Shown here one piece after another: positions 26,148-36,407 of a stretch of 64,000 nucleotides of DNA. Position 1 is the first letter of the stretch. The number at the start of each line of letters is the position of its first letter. Where the stretch lies: the NCBI RefSeq assembly GCF_030246865.1, contig NZ_CP126738.1, forward strand, positions 1,240,001 to 1,304,000, given 5' to 3'. The notes beneath the pieces were generated by a model. That model did no database searches, had not been told where the DNA came from, and saw only the letters and a list, made by a program, of their open reading frames with translations. The translations under genes and the position numbers were made by a program. This stretch comes from Microbacterium sp. zg-B96. GTDB lineage: Bacteria; Actinomycetota; Actinomycetes; Actinomycetales; Microbacteriaceae.

Positions 26148-26770
26148 ACGCCCTGCCCCTGAGCTCCGTGGCCACCGCCACCGCGCTCCCGTCCTACACG
26201 CCGCGGCCGACCCGTCGGCTCGAGGTCGTCGCCGCCCCGCAACCGCGGCGCCGTCCCCGCCGGCTCTACGGCATCATCGCCGTCGCCGGCGCCGTCGCCA
26301 TCGGCGCCGTCCAGATGGGCCTGTCGATCCTCACGACCCAGGGGTCGTACGAAGTGGCGCAGCTGACCCGCGAGCAGCGCGACCTGACCTACCAGAAGCA
26401 GATCCTCACCGACGACGTCGCCGGGTTGAACTCGCCCCAGTTCCTGGCGGCGAACGCCTCCGCCCTGGGCATGGTCATCGCCGAGTCGCCGAGTTACCTG
26501 CGGCTCAGCGACGGCGCCGTGCTCGGCACGGGCGCCGCCTCCCTCGGTGGATCGACCATCGACGCCCTCGGCCGTGCGTCCGTCCCCAACGCCCTCATCG
26601 CCGAGGCCCCGCTGGTCACCGCACCGTCCACGACCATCGGGGGCGCCCCCGTCGAGGCGGAGGAATCCGCCGCCACCGCGCCGGACGCCACCGCACCGGT
26701 AGCCGCCGCGCCGGAATCCCCCACGCCTCCGCCCGTCACAGACGGCCTGCCCGTACCGCGCACCCACTGA
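26144..26770 (+). CDS. ftsL: FtsL-like septum protein
   Basis: 208 residues, starting in the ATGA overlap with rsmH. A basic cytoplasmic N-terminus, one membrane helix at about 42-64, then a heptad-rich stretch ([21 protein letters not shown]) typical of FtsL/DivIC coiled coils. The last 80 or so residues are Ala/Pro/Thr-rich and acidic, longer than most FtsL. Position between rsmH and ftsI supports the call, since sequence identity in this family is low. Confidence 0.8.
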   Translation: MNALPLSSVATATALPSYTPRPTRRLEVVAAPQPRRRPRRLYGIIAVAGAVAIGAVQMGLSILTTQGSYEVAQLTREQRDLTYQKQILTDDVAGLNSPQFLAANASALGMVIAESPSYLRLSDGAVLGTGAASLGGSTIDALGRASVPNALIAEAPLVTAPSTTIGGAPVEAEESAATAPDATAPVAAAPESPTPPPVTDGLPVPRTH

Positions 26771-26775
26771 GAGCC

Positions 26776-28554
26776 ATGACGACACGAGCCACCCGCAGTC
26801 CCCGCCGACGTACCGTCGTCGCGCTCGCTGTCGTACTCGCCGTGCTGTCCGGATTCATCGTGCGGCTGGTGGACATCCAGGTTGTCAACGCCGACGAGCA
26901 CATCGCCGACTCGCAGGCGCTCGCATTGGGTGCCACCGAAGACCTCTACGGCGCGCGGGGTGAGATCGTCGATGCGGACGGCGAGGCCCTGGCCACCAGC
27001 ATCCTGATGTACGACGGCAAGCTCGACCCCGTCAATGTCGGGGCGGTCGAGCGCGAGGTCGACGGCGTCGAGGTGGAGGTGCCCTGGGATCAGGTGGCCG
27101 CCGAGATCGGCGCCATCACCGGGCAGAGCGCAGATGAGATCATCAAGATCGTCGATGACGCCCTCGCCCAGGATGCCGGCAGCCGGTTCGCCTACCTGAA
27201 GAAGGGGCTGACGACCGAGCAGTACCGCGCCCTGGCGGATCTGCGCGCCCCGTACCTGAGCTTCGACATGCACCCGCAGCGCACCTACCCCGACGGAGCG
27301 GTGGCCGGGAACCTGGTCGGCTTCGTCGGGTCCGACGGTGAGCCGCTGGCGGGGATCGAGCAGATCGAGAACGACTGCCTTGCTTCGGCCGACGGCGAGC
27401 TGGCCTACCAGCGAGGCAAGGACGGCGTCGTCATCCCCGGCACCGCCGTGGAGACCCCCGCCGTGAACGGCGGCACCCTGCAGCTGACGATCGACCGCGA
27501 CCTGCAGTGGTACATGCAGCAGCTCATCGCCGAAGAGGTGCAGAACAAGCAGGCCAAGAGCGGCACGATCTTCGTGCTCGAGGTCGCGACCGGCAAGATC
27601 CGCGCCGCCGCCGAGTACCCGACCGTCGACCCCAACAACGTCGCCGCGTCCGCAGCTGAGGACCGGGGCTCCCGGCTGTTCCTCAACTCGTACGAGCCGG
27701 GCTCGACGCTCAAGGCCATCACCGCCGCGAGCGTCATCGACGCCGGGGTGGCGACCCCGTTGACCACGGTCACCGCGGGCGACTACGAGACCTTCCCCAA
27801 CGGCGCGCGGGTGGGTGACTTCGAGTCGCACCCCGTGCTCAACTACACCCTGACCGGGGCGCTCGTGGACTCCTCGAACGTCGCGCTGTCGAAATTCGGC
27901 GAGATGCTGTCGGCACAGGCCCGGTACGACTACCTGCAGCGCTTCGGCGTGGGTCACGGCACGGCGATCGGCTGGCCGTCCGAGCCGAAGGGCGACCTCG
28001 CCCCGGCATCCGACTGGGACAACCAGCAGTTCTACGCCACGACGTTCGGGCAGGGGTACACGATGACCTCCCCGCAGGTCGCCAGCGCCTACCAGGCGCT
28101 CGCGAACGGCGGCCTGAAGATGCCGCTGTCGCTGGTGGAGTCCTGCACGCTCGCCGACGGCACGGTCGTCAAGCCCGACCTCCCCGAGCCCGAGCAGGTC
28201 GTGTCGAAGGAAGCGGCGGATGCCGTGACCCTCATGCTCGAAAACGTCGCCGTCCAGGCGCAGATGGCCGAGTTCATCGCCGTCGACGGCTACCGCATCG
28301 CTGCGAAGACCGGTACGGCCCAGGTCGCCGGCGAGAACGGGTACAAGGCGGGCGTGTACTTCACGTCGCTCATCGGCATCGTCCCGGCGGACGACCCGCA
28401 GTACATCGTTCTCACCACGCTCGACGAGCCGACTACCATTAAGTCGTCTGCCGCCAACCGCCAGGCCTTCCAGAAGGCAATGACGCAGGTGCTCAAGAAC
28501 TACCGCGTCCTGCCGTCTGAATCGCAGACGCCACTTCTTCCCAAGACGCAGTGA
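26776..28554 (+). CDS. ftsI: Penicillin-binding protein, septal transpeptidase FtsI
   Basis: 592 residues from ATG at 26776, five bases after the ftsL stop. One N-terminal membrane anchor (about 14-32), a PBP dimerisation domain, then the transpeptidase with STLK (catalytic Ser310, Lys313), SSN (366-368) and KTG (511-513). It cross-links septal peptidoglycan outside the membrane with FtsW. No PASTA repeats at the C-terminus. A murE gene would be expected next, but murF follows after 52 bp. Confidence 0.95.
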   Translation: MTTRATRSPRRRTVVALAVVLAVLSGFIVRLVDIQVVNADEHIADSQALALGATEDLYGARGEIVDADGEALATSILMYDGKLDPVNVGAVEREVDGVEVEVPWDQVAAEIGAITGQSADEIIKIVDDALAQDAGSRFAYLKKGLTTEQYRALADLRAPYLSFDMHPQRTYPDGAVAGNLVGFVGSDGEPLAGIEQIENDCLASADGELAYQRGKDGVVIPGTAVETPAVNGGTLQLTIDRDLQWYMQQLIAEEVQNKQAKSGTIFVLEVATGKIRAAAEYPTVDPNNVAASAAEDRGSRLFLNSYEPGSTLKAITAASVIDAGVATPLTTVTAGDYETFPNGARVGDFESHPVLNYTLTGALVDSSNVALSKFGEMLSAQARYDYLQRFGVGHGTAIGWPSEPKGDLAPASDWDNQQFYATTFGQGYTMTSPQVASAYQALANGGLKMPLSLVESCTLADGTVVKPDLPEPEQVVSKEAADAVTLMLENVAVQAQMAEFIAVDGYRIAAKTGTAQVAGENGYKAGVYFTSLIGIVPADDPQYIVLTTLDEPTTIKSSAANRQAFQKAMTQVLKNYRVLPSESQTPLLPKTQ

Positions 28555-28606
28555 TCGCCGCCCCCGACGCGGGCGCGCGCGTGCTCGTGATCGAGAACGG
28601 ACACCC

Positions 28607-30019
28607 ATGATTGCCTTGACGTTTGCCGAGGTGGCGCGAGCCACCTCCGGTGAGCTGCGCCCGGCTGCAGGCGCCGGCCCGGACACCGTCGTGTCCGGCG
28701 CCGTCGACACCGACTCGCGGCTGATCGAGCCGGGCGGCATCTTCGTCGCCAAACCCGGCGAGATCACTGACGGCCACGAATTCGTCGACGCCGCCGTGCA
28801 GCGCGGCGCGACGCTGGCGATCGTGGAACGCCCGGTCGCCGCCGCCGTGTCGCAGGTCGTGGTCGCCGACGTCGTCACCGCGCTGGCCGACCTCGCGCGC
28901 GAGGTCGTCGCGCGCGTCCGCGCGCACGGGAACCTGTTCGTGGTGGGCATCACCGGCTCCAACGGCAAGACCACCACCAAGAACATGCTCGCCCGCATCC
29001 TGGAGGGCGAGGGGGAGACGATCGCCCCCCGCGCCTCGTTCAACAACGAGGTCGGCGCCCCGCTGACCATGCTGCGGGTCACCCACGACACGCGCTACCT
29101 CGTCAGCGAGTTCGGTGCGAGCGGACCCGGCGAGATCGCGCGGCTGGCAGGACTGGTCGATCCCGACGTCGGCGTCGTGCTGATGGTGGGCATGGCCCAC
29201 GCGGGCGGCTTCGGCGGCGTGGAGGCGACCCTGCGGGCCAAGTCCGAGCTGATCCACGCCGTCCGCCCCGGCGGCATCGCGGTGCTCAACGCCGACGACC
29301 CGCGGGTGGTCACGATGGCGCAGATCGCCGCGCAACGCCACGAGGCCGTGCGCTGGTTCGGTCGGGGCCCGACCGCGGACGTGCGGGCGGAAGAGGTCGA
29401 AGTGGACGCCGACGGCACGACGTGCACGGTCATCGTCGACGGGGAGCGACTGCCGCTGCGCCTGCAGGTGCTGGGGGAGCACCACGTCATGAACGCCCTC
29501 GCCGCGATCACCGCCGCCACCGCGCTCGGCGTCGCCCCCGACATCGCGATCGCCCGGCTGGAGACCCTCGAGCTGGCGGAGCGCTGGCGGATGCAGCCGC
29601 TGGGTTCGGCCCGGGTGCGCATCATCAACGACGCGTACAACGCCAGCCCCGATTCGATGGCGGCAGCGTTGCGCACCCTCGCGCAGATCGCCGCTCCCGG
29701 CGAACGCACCGTCGCGGTGCTGGGTGCGATGAGCGAGCTGGGGGAGTTCTCCGGCGACGAGCACGACCGCATCGGCCTGCTGGCGGTGCGCCTGAACATC
29801 CGCCGCATCGTCGTGGTCGGCCCCGAAGCGCGCCGGCTGTTCATCTCGGTGATCTCGGAAGGCTCGTGGGACGGTGAGGCGGTGTTCTTCGCCACCGCCG
29901 ACGAGGCGTACGACTACTTGATGTCGGAGCTGCGCGACGGCGACCGCGTGCTGGTCAAATCCTCCAACGCCGCGGGCCTGCGGCATCTGGGCGATCGTCT
30001 GGGAGAATCGTTCTCGTGA
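28607..30019 (+). CDS. murF: UDP-N-acetylmuramoyl-tripeptide--D-alanyl-D-alanine ligase
   Basis: 470 residues. Mur ligase P-loop GITGSNGKTTT at about 115-125, FNNEVGAPLTMLR, and the C-terminal NDAYNASPDSM motif identify MurF rather than MurE. It adds D-Ala-D-Ala to the UDP-MurNAc tripeptide using ATP in the cytosol. Its stop overlaps the mraY GTG by four bases. Confidence 0.95.
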   Translation: MIALTFAEVARATSGELRPAAGAGPDTVVSGAVDTDSRLIEPGGIFVAKPGEITDGHEFVDAAVQRGATLAIVERPVAAAVSQVVVADVVTALADLAREVVARVRAHGNLFVVGITGSNGKTTTKNMLARILEGEGETIAPRASFNNEVGAPLTMLRVTHDTRYLVSEFGASGPGEIARLAGLVDPDVGVVLMVGMAHAGGFGGVEATLRAKSELIHAVRPGGIAVLNADDPRVVTMAQIAAQRHEAVRWFGRGPTADVRAEEVEVDADGTTCTVIVDGERLPLRLQVLGEHHVMNALAAITAATALGVAPDIAIARLETLELAERWRMQPLGSARVRIINDAYNASPDSMAAALRTLAQIAAPGERTVAVLGAMSELGEFSGDEHDRIGLLAVRLNIRRIVVVGPEARRLFISVISEGSWDGEAVFFATADEAYDYLMSELRDGDRVLVKSSNAAGLRHLGDRLGESFS

Positions 30020-31125
30020 GATCCCTCCTGGTAGCCGCGACGATCTCACTCGCGTTCACACTGTTCCTCACGCCGCTGTTCATCAGACTGTTCGAACGGC
30101 TCGGCTGGGGTCAGGTGATCCGCACCCCCGAGGACGGCAACAACCCGCAGCACGCCGCCAAGCGCGGCACGCCCACGATGGGCGGCATCATCTTCATCCT
30201 CGGTGCACTCATCGGGTACTTCGCCGGCACCTACACCGGCGGCAGCCCGCCCACCCCGTCCGGCCTGCTGGTGCTGTGGATGATGGTGGGCCTGGGCGCC
30301 GTGGGCCTGGTCGACGACATGATGAAGGTGCGCAGCCAGCGCAGCCTCGGCCTGTCCGGCTGGCGCAAGGTGCTGGGGCAGGTGCTCGTGGCAGTGCCGT
30401 TCGGCATCCTCGCCCTGAACTTCCCCAACATCCACGGGTTCACCCCCGCCTCGGCGCACATCTCGCTGTTCCGCGACATCCCGGTGCTGTCGTTCATGGC
30501 GCTCGGCGCGATCATCGGCTGGGTCCTGTACCTCGCGTGGGTGTCGTTCCTGTCCGTCGCGTGGTCCAACGCCACCAACCTCACCGACGGACTGGACGGC
30601 CTGTCCACCGGTGCCGGCATTTTCACCGTCTCGGCCTACGCGCTCGTGGCGTTCTGGCAGTTCCAGCAGCGGTGCACCAGCGCCGCCCTCGTCCCGGCCT
30701 ACGCGGACGCCTGCTACAACACCCGCGACCCGCTGGACCTCACGATCGTCGCCGCGTCGTTCGTCGGCGCGCTGGTCGGGTTCCTGTGGTGGAACGCCCC
30801 GAAGGCGAAGATCTTCATGGGTGACGTCGGCTCCATGGCCATCGGCGGCGTCATCGTCGCGATGTCGGTGCTGACCCGCACCGAGCTGCTGGCCGTGCTC
30901 ATCGCCGGCGTCTTCGTCATCGCGCCGGGTTCGGTCGTACTGCAGCGCTACTACTTCAAGGCGACCGGTGGCAAACGCATCTTCCTGATGAGCCCGTTCC
31001 ACCATCACCTCGAACTGCGCGGCTGGCCGGAGATCACCATCGTGGTGCGCATGTGGATCATCGCCGGCATGCTCGCGGTGACCGGCGTCGGACTGTTCTA
31101 CGTCGAGTGGCTCGCAGCACAATGA
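30016..31125 (+). CDS. mraY: Phospho-N-acetylmuramoyl-pentapeptide transferase
   Basis: 369 residues, about ten membrane helices. Conserved cytoplasmic motifs are present: GTPTMGGI near 53, DD of LVDDMMKV near 97, NATNLTDGLDGL near 187, and FMGDVGSMAIGG near 272, with SPFHHHLEL near the end. It transfers phospho-MurNAc-pentapeptide to undecaprenyl phosphate, making lipid I. GTG start overlaps murF; the stop overlaps the murD start. Confidence 0.96.
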   Translation: MRSLLVAATISLAFTLFLTPLFIRLFERLGWGQVIRTPEDGNNPQHAAKRGTPTMGGIIFILGALIGYFAGTYTGGSPPTPSGLLVLWMMVGLGAVGLVDDMMKVRSQRSLGLSGWRKVLGQVLVAVPFGILALNFPNIHGFTPASAHISLFRDIPVLSFMALGAIIGWVLYLAWVSFLSVAWSNATNLTDGLDGLSTGAGIFTVSAYALVAFWQFQQRCTSAALVPAYADACYNTRDPLDLTIVAASFVGALVGFLWWNAPKAKIFMGDVGSMAIGGVIVAMSVLTRTELLAVLIAGVFVIAPGSVVLQRYYFKATGGKRIFLMSPFHHHLELRGWPEITIVVRMWIIAGMLAVTGVGLFYVEWLAAQ

Positions 31126-32669
31126 GCGATCGCCTGGACGCACTCACCAGCTGGCACGCCGACTGGCGGGGACTGCGCGTAGCGGTGCTGGGGCTGTCGG
31201 TGACGGGATTCTCGGTCGCCGACACGCTCGCGGAACTCGGCGCACGGGTGCTCGTGGTGACCGAGACCGCCGCCGAGGAGTACGCCCGGCTGCTGCCGGT
31301 GATCGGAGCGGACCTGTGGACCGGTGCGCTTGACGACGTGCCTGCGGACTTGGCCTCGTTCGCCCCCGACGTGATCGTCGCCTCGCCGGGCTTCGCCCCG
31401 CACCACCCGGTCATCCGGTGGGCGCAGGATGCCGGCATCGCGCTGTGGGGTGACATCGAACTGGCCTGGCGGGTGCGCGACAAGGTCCTGCGCCCCGACG
31501 GCCGCCCCGCCGACTGGGTGCTGGTCACCGGGACCAACGGCAAGACCACGACGACCCGTCTCGCCGCGACCATGATGACCGAGGGCGGGCTGCGCGCCGC
31601 GCCCTGCGGCAACATCGGCGTTCCGGTGCTCGACGCGGTGCGCGACCCGGCCGGCTTCGACGTGCTCGTGGTCGAACTGTCCAGCCATCAGCTGTGGTAC
31701 CTCGGGTTGCAGCAGGGTCCGCAGCCGGTGTCGCCGGCCGCGGCGGTGTGCCTCAACCTCGCCGACGACCACCTGCAGTGGCACGGCTCGTTCGCGGCGT
31801 ACCGCGACGCCAAGGCCGTCGTCTACAACCACACCCGCATCGCCTGCGTCTACAACAAGGCCGACATCGCCACCCGCGAGATGGTCGAAGAGGCCGAGGT
31901 GGTGGACGGTTGCCGCGCGATCGGATTCGATCTCGGCGTGCCCGGCCCCAGTGACCTCGGCGTCGTCGACGGCATCCTCGTGGACCGTGCGTTCCTCGAC
32001 GAACGGCACACCACCGCGCTGGAACTGACGACGGTCGCCGAACTGGCAGAGCATGGCCTTGCCGCCCCGCACGTCGTGGCGAACATCCTGGCCGCCAGTG
32101 CCCTGGCCCGCGCGCTCGATGTGCCGCCGGCGGCGATCGCCGCGGCGCTGCAGGAGTTCCGGCTCGATCCGCACCGCATCGAAGTTGTCGCCGTCGCCGG
32201 TGGCATCACCTGGGTCGACGACTCCAAGGCGACCAACCCCCACGCCGCCGCCTCGTCGCTGGCAGCCTTCCCGGGGGCGGTCTGGGTCGTGGGCGGACTG
32301 CTGAAGGGCGTGGACATCTCCGACCTCGTCGCCGGTCGCGGCGCGCGCGCGAAAGCGGCGATCGTGATCGGCGCCGACCGCACCGCCGTGACGGAGGCGT
32401 TCGAGCGACACGCCCCGACGGTCCCGGTTTTCGAGGTGGACGACACGGACACTGAAGAGGTCATGACGCGGGTCGTGGAACTGGCGGCCGGAATCGCCCG
32501 GGACGGGGACGTGGTGCTACTGGCCCCCGCCGCAGCATCCTTCGACCAGTTCGCGTCCTACTCAGACCGCGGCCACCGCTTCGCCGCGGCGGTACGTGAA
32601 CGAATCGGGAGGGGACGTGGTGGCGAACACGACGAGCAGCCGCACGACACCCCCGACGGACCCCGCTGA
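31122..32669 (+). CDS. murD: UDP-N-acetylmuramoylalanine--D-glutamate ligase
   Basis: 515 residues from the ATGA overlap with mraY. P-loop VTGTNGKTTTTRLAA at about 132-146, SSHQLW near 190, and VDDSKATNPHAA near 365-376. It adds D-Glu to UDP-MurNAc-L-Ala. The C-terminal 17 or so codons overlap the start of ftsW by 50 bp in another frame, a longer overlap than elsewhere in the cluster, so the ftsW start deserves care. Confidence 0.94.
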   Translation: MSDRLDALTSWHADWRGLRVAVLGLSVTGFSVADTLAELGARVLVVTETAAEEYARLLPVIGADLWTGALDDVPADLASFAPDVIVASPGFAPHHPVIRWAQDAGIALWGDIELAWRVRDKVLRPDGRPADWVLVTGTNGKTTTTRLAATMMTEGGLRAAPCGNIGVPVLDAVRDPAGFDVLVVELSSHQLWYLGLQQGPQPVSPAAAVCLNLADDHLQWHGSFAAYRDAKAVVYNHTRIACVYNKADIATREMVEEAEVVDGCRAIGFDLGVPGPSDLGVVDGILVDRAFLDERHTTALELTTVAELAEHGLAAPHVVANILAASALARALDVPPAAIAAALQEFRLDPHRIEVVAVAGGITWVDDSKATNPHAAASSLAAFPGAVWVVGGLLKGVDISDLVAGRGARAKAAIVIGADRTAVTEAFERHAPTVPVFEVDDTDTEEVMTRVVELAAGIARDGDVVLLAPAAASFDQFASYSDRGHRFAAAVRERIGRGRGGEHDEQPHDTPDGPR

Positions 32670-33840
32670 GGGCGACGGCCGCGGAGGACTTGCCGCCCGC
32701 GTCTCGCTGGGCAAGGTGTTCGCGCCGGTGCCGAGCGAGTTCCTGCTGATCTCGTCGGCGGCGCTGCTGCTGACCGGGTTCGGCCTGGTGATGGTGCTCT
32801 CCGCGACCTCCGCGACCTCCACCGCCGCCGGTCTCGGGCCCTACGACACCCTCATCAAGCAGGCGGTGTTCGCCCTCATCGGCATCCCGTTGATGTTCGT
32901 CCTCAGCCGCTTCCCGGTGGGGTTCTGGAAGAAGATCGCCTGGCCCGCCCTGATCGGGGCGACCGCACTGCAGCTGCTGGTGTTCGTGCCCGGCATCGGC
33001 ATCGAGAACGACGGAAACCGCAACTGGATCGCGATCGCCGGCTTCCAGGCGCAGCCGTCGGAGTTCCTCAAGCTCACCCTGGCGCTGTGGCTCGGGCTGG
33101 TGCTGTTCCGCAAGCGCATGCTGCTGACGAAATGGCAGCACGTGTTCATCCCGGTCGTCCCCGTGGGCGTGCTGGTGATCGGGACGGTCCTGGCCGGCCG
33201 GGACCTCGGCACCGCGATGATCCTGGTGCTCGTCCTGCTGGCGGCGCTGTTCTTCTCCGGTGTGAAGCTGCGGCTGTTCGTCATCCCGCTCATCGGTGCG
33301 GTCGTCGCCGTTGCCGCGCTGGCGGTGACCAGCCCCAACCGCATGGCCCGCATCCTGAGCTTCCTCGACCCCAACTGCATCGCCGATTACCTGGACAGCT
33401 GCTATCAGCCGCTGCATGGGGTGTGGGGTCTGGCCGCCGGCGGGTTCTTCGGGCTGGGGCTGGGCAACTCGCGCGAGAAGTACGCGTGGCTGCCGGCCGC
33501 CGCGCACGACTACATCTTCGCGATCGTCGGTGAAGAGCTCGGACTGATCGGATGCGTCGTGGCACTGGGTCTGTTCGCCCTGTTCGCCGTCGGTGCCTTC
33601 CACGTCGTCCGCAAGACCGACGACCCGTTCGTGCGCATCGCGGCCGGCGCGATCACGGTGTGGATCGTCGGGCAGGCGCTGATCAACATCGGCGTCGTGC
33701 TGCGGGTGTTCCCGGTGCTGGGCGTGCCGCTGCCGTTCATGTCGCAGGGTGGAACGGCGCTGCTGTCGGTGCTCATGGCGTGCGGCGTGCTGCTGTCGTT
33801 CGCTCGGAGCCTCCCCGTCAAGCCACCCGCGTCGGCCTGA
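32620..33840 (+). CDS. ftsW: Lipid II glycosyltransferase FtsW
   Basis: 406 residues using GTG at 32620; GGGAGGGGA at 32606-32614 fits this or the GTG at 32617 better than GTG at 32596. About ten membrane helices of the SEDS family, with GNRNWI near 130, PSEFLKL near 145 and the conserved PLPFMSQGGTAL near the end. It polymerises lipid II at the septum together with FtsI. It overlaps murD by 50 bp. Confidence 0.93.
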   Translation: MANTTSSRTTPPTDPAEGDGRGGLAARVSLGKVFAPVPSEFLLISSAALLLTGFGLVMVLSATSATSTAAGLGPYDTLIKQAVFALIGIPLMFVLSRFPVGFWKKIAWPALIGATALQLLVFVPGIGIENDGNRNWIAIAGFQAQPSEFLKLTLALWLGLVLFRKRMLLTKWQHVFIPVVPVGVLVIGTVLAGRDLGTAMILVLVLLAALFFSGVKLRLFVIPLIGAVVAVAALAVTSPNRMARILSFLDPNCIADYLDSCYQPLHGVWGLAAGGFFGLGLGNSREKYAWLPAAAHDYIFAIVGEELGLIGCVVALGLFALFAVGAFHVVRKTDDPFVRIAAGAITVWIVGQALINIGVVLRVFPVLGVPLPFMSQGGTALLSVLMACGVLLSFARSLPVKPPASA

Positions 33841-33849
33841 CCCGCGGGT

Positions 33850-33855
33850 TAGGGT
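33850..33855 (+). promoter_or_regulatory. -10-like box before murG
   Basis: TAGGGT, six bases before the murG GTG at 33862, in a 21-bp gap after ftsW. It may allow leaderless internal transcription. Confidence 0.35.
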
Positions 33856-33861
33856 CGTCTG

Positions 33862-34935
33862 GTGACGACGTACCTCCTCGCCGGCGGCGGCACCGCCGGC
33901 CATGTCAACCCGCTGCTGGCGGTCGCCGACGGGCTGCGCGCCCGCGACCCCGAGGCCACCGTGCTGGTCCTCGGCACGCGGGAGGGGCTCGAGGCCCGGC
34001 TGGTGCCCGAGCGCGGGTATGAGCTGCTGTTCGTCGACAAGGTGCCCTTCCCCCGTCGGCCGAACGCCGCCGCTGCGGCCTTCCCGGCACAGTTCCAGCG
34101 TGCGGTGGCGCAGGTGCGTGCGCACATCCGTGCCCACCGGGTCGACGTTGTCGCCGGGTTCGGCGGCTACGCGTCGGCACCGGCCTACGTCGCAGCGGCG
34201 CGCGAGCGAGTGCCGTTCGTCGTGCACGAGGCCAACGCCCGACCGGGCCTGGCGAACGTGCTCGGTGCGCGCCGGGCCGCCAAAGTGGGCGTGGCCTTCG
34301 CCGGCACGCCGCTGAAGCGCTCGCACGTGGTGGGCATGCCGCTGCGGCGCGAGATCGTCGACCTCGACCGCGACGCGCTGCGCGCCGAGGCCGCGGCGTA
34401 CTTCGGTCTGGATCCGGCCCGGCCCACGCTGCTCGTCTTCGGCGGATCGCTGGGTGCGCAGCGCCTGAACGAGGCGTTCGCCGGCGCCTGGCAGGACGTG
34501 GTGGATGCCGGCTGGCAGCTGCTGCAGGCGGCGGGGGAGAAGAACGAGCTGCGCGACCCGGGCGTCTCCGGCTACGCGCTGCGGCCGTACATCGACCGCA
34601 TGGACCTCGCCTTCGCGCTGGCCGACGCGATCGTCTCGCGCGCCGGTGCGGCCACCGTCAGCGAGATCAGCGCCCTGGGAATCCCCGCGGTGTACGTGCC
34701 GTACGCGGTGGGCAACGGTGAGCAGGCGCTCAACGCCTCATCGGCGGTCCACGCCGGGGCGGCGCGCCTGATCCCCGACGCCGAGTTCACCGCGGAGCGG
34801 GTGCGCGGCGAGGTCGTACCGCTGCTGCGCGATGAGCAGGCGCTGGCCGGCATGCGCAAGGCGGCGGCATCGGTCGGCAGCCGCACCGGCACCGAGGATG
34901 TCATCGCTCTGATCGACGCCGCCCTGGCCGGCTGA
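33862..34935 (+). CDS. murG: UDP-N-acetylglucosamine transferase MurG
   Basis: 357 residues from GTG at 33862. GGGTAGHVNP at 8-17 binds substrate; GFGGYASAPAY is near 99-109, GGSLGAQRLN near 195, and SRAGAATVSE near 260. It adds GlcNAc to lipid I at the inner membrane face, making lipid II. Confidence 0.95.
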   Translation: MTTYLLAGGGTAGHVNPLLAVADGLRARDPEATVLVLGTREGLEARLVPERGYELLFVDKVPFPRRPNAAAAAFPAQFQRAVAQVRAHIRAHRVDVVAGFGGYASAPAYVAAARERVPFVVHEANARPGLANVLGARRAAKVGVAFAGTPLKRSHVVGMPLRREIVDLDRDALRAEAAAYFGLDPARPTLLVFGGSLGAQRLNEAFAGAWQDVVDAGWQLLQAAGEKNELRDPGVSGYALRPYIDRMDLAFALADAIVSRAGAATVSEISALGIPAVYVPYAVGNGEQALNASSAVHAGAARLIPDAEFTAERVRGEVVPLLRDEQALAGMRKAAASVGSRTGTEDVIALIDAALAG

Positions 34936-34974
34936 CGCCGCGCGCCGCACAGCCGACCCACCGGGCACGCGACC

Positions 34975-34980
34975 TAGACT
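34975..34980 (+). promoter_or_regulatory. -10-like box before murC
   Basis: TAGACT, nine bases before the murC ATG at 34990, inside the 54-bp murG-murC gap. Suggests an internal promoter. Confidence 0.45.
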
Positions 34981-34989
34981 TGTCGGGCC

Positions 34990-36402
34990 ATGATCCGACC
35001 CGACCTGAGTCTGCCCATACCCGACGACATCTCCGCCGCGCACTTCATCGGCATCGGTGGATCCGGCATGTCCGGACTCGCGGGCATGTTCCTCGACCGC
35101 GGCATCCGCGTGTCCGGTTCCGACCGCTCCGACAGCCCGTCGCTGCGGGCGCTGGCAGCCCGCGGCGCCACCGTGCACGTCGGGCACGACGCGGCGAACC
35201 TCGCCGACGACGTCGACACCGTCATCCACACCGGCGCGATCTGGCCTGAGAACCCCGAGTTCCTGCTTGCCAAGCAGCGCGGCCTGCACGTGATCCACCG
35301 GTCGCAGGCGCTGCACTGGCTGATCGGCTCGCGCCGGCTCGTCTCGGTGGCCGGCGCCCACGGCAAGACCACGTCGACGGGCATGATCGTCACGGCCCTG
35401 CAGCGCCTGGACGCCGATCCGACGTTCGTCAACGGCGGTGTCATCGCCGAGCTGGGCGTGTCCAGCGGCACCGGCTCCGACGAGCTGTTCGTGATCGAGG
35501 CGGACGAGTCCGACGGCACGTTCCTGCTCTACGACACCTCGATCGCCCTCATCACGAACGTCGACCCCGACCACCTCGACCACTGGGGCACCGCCGACGC
35601 CTTCTACGACGGGTTCGTGCGCTTCGCCGACGGCGCCCGGGAAGCCGTGGTGATCTCCAGCGACGACCCCGGTGCCCGACGCGTGGCCGCAGCGGTCAGC
35701 CACCCGAACGTGGTCACGTTCGGTGAGCACCCGGATGCCGACGTGCGGGTCACCGGCGTCCGCACCGACGGCCCGGTCGCCTTCACCCTCACCCACGACG
35801 GCGTCTCGGTGTCGGGCCGGCTGACGGTTCCCGGCACGCACAACGCGATCAACGCCGCCGGCGCGGTCGCGGTGCTGCTGACCCTGGGCTACGGGCTCGA
35901 GCCGGCGCTGCGCGCCGTCGAAGCGTTCGGCGGCACGGCGCGTCGCTTTGAGCTGCACGGCGTGCAGCGCGGCGTGAGCGTCTACGACGACTACGCACAC
36001 CATCCGACCGAGGTCGCCGCCGCACTGTCGGCGGCGCGCACCGTGGTGGGCAGCGGGCGCATCATCGCGCTGCACCAGCCGCACACCTACTCGCGCACGC
36101 AGGAGATGTTCCGCGAGTTCGCCGAGGTGCTCGAACAGCTCGCCGACCACACCGTCGTGCTCGACGTCTACGGCGCACGCGAGGATCCCGTGCCCGGCGT
36201 CACCGGCGAACTGGTCAGCACCGCGTTCAGCGACCCGCAGCGCGTGCACTTCGTCGCCGACTGGCAGCAGGCCGCCGACTACACCGCCGCCGTCGCCCGC
36301 GAAGGGGACTACATCGTCACCCTCGGCTGCGGCAACGTGAACCTCATCATCCCGCAGCTGCTGGACGCCCTCGCCGCGGCACCGGATCGGCCGGGGGAGT
36401 AG
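34990..36402 (+). CDS. murC: UDP-N-acetylmuramate--L-alanine ligase
   Basis: 470 residues. [14 protein letters not shown] at 18-31 binds [17 protein letters not shown] at about 119-132 binds ATP, and EADESDGTF and [10 protein letters not shown] follow. It attaches L-Ala, the first stem residue, to UDP-MurNAc. An internal promoter-like box precedes it. ftsQ starts five bases after the stop. Confidence 0.95.
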   Translation: MIRPDLSLPIPDDISAAHFIGIGGSGMSGLAGMFLDRGIRVSGSDRSDSPSLRALAARGATVHVGHDAANLADDVDTVIHTGAIWPENPEFLLAKQRGLHVIHRSQALHWLIGSRRLVSVAGAHGKTTSTGMIVTALQRLDADPTFVNGGVIAELGVSSGTGSDELFVIEADESDGTFLLYDTSIALITNVDPDHLDHWGTADAFYDGFVRFADGAREAVVISSDDPGARRVAAAVSHPNVVTFGEHPDADVRVTGVRTDGPVAFTLTHDGVSVSGRLTVPGTHNAINAAGAVAVLLTLGYGLEPALRAVEAFGGTARRFELHGVQRGVSVYDDYAHHPTEVAAALSAARTVVGSGRIIALHQPHTYSRTQEMFREFAEVLEQLADHTVVLDVYGAREDPVPGVTGELVSTAFSDPQRVHFVADWQQAADYTAAVAREGDYIVTLGCGNVNLIIPQLLDALAAAPDRPGE

Positions 36403-36407
36403 TCACC

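Noticed and set aside
26494..29091. 865-codon open frame antisense to ftsI and murF
   Set aside because: Composition shadow; no motifs, no ribosome site, and the plus strand carries full ftsI and murF motifs.
32461..34326. 621-codon open frame antisense to ftsW and murG
   Set aside because: Low-complexity Gln/Glu/His/Arg-rich translation, typical of an antisense shadow.
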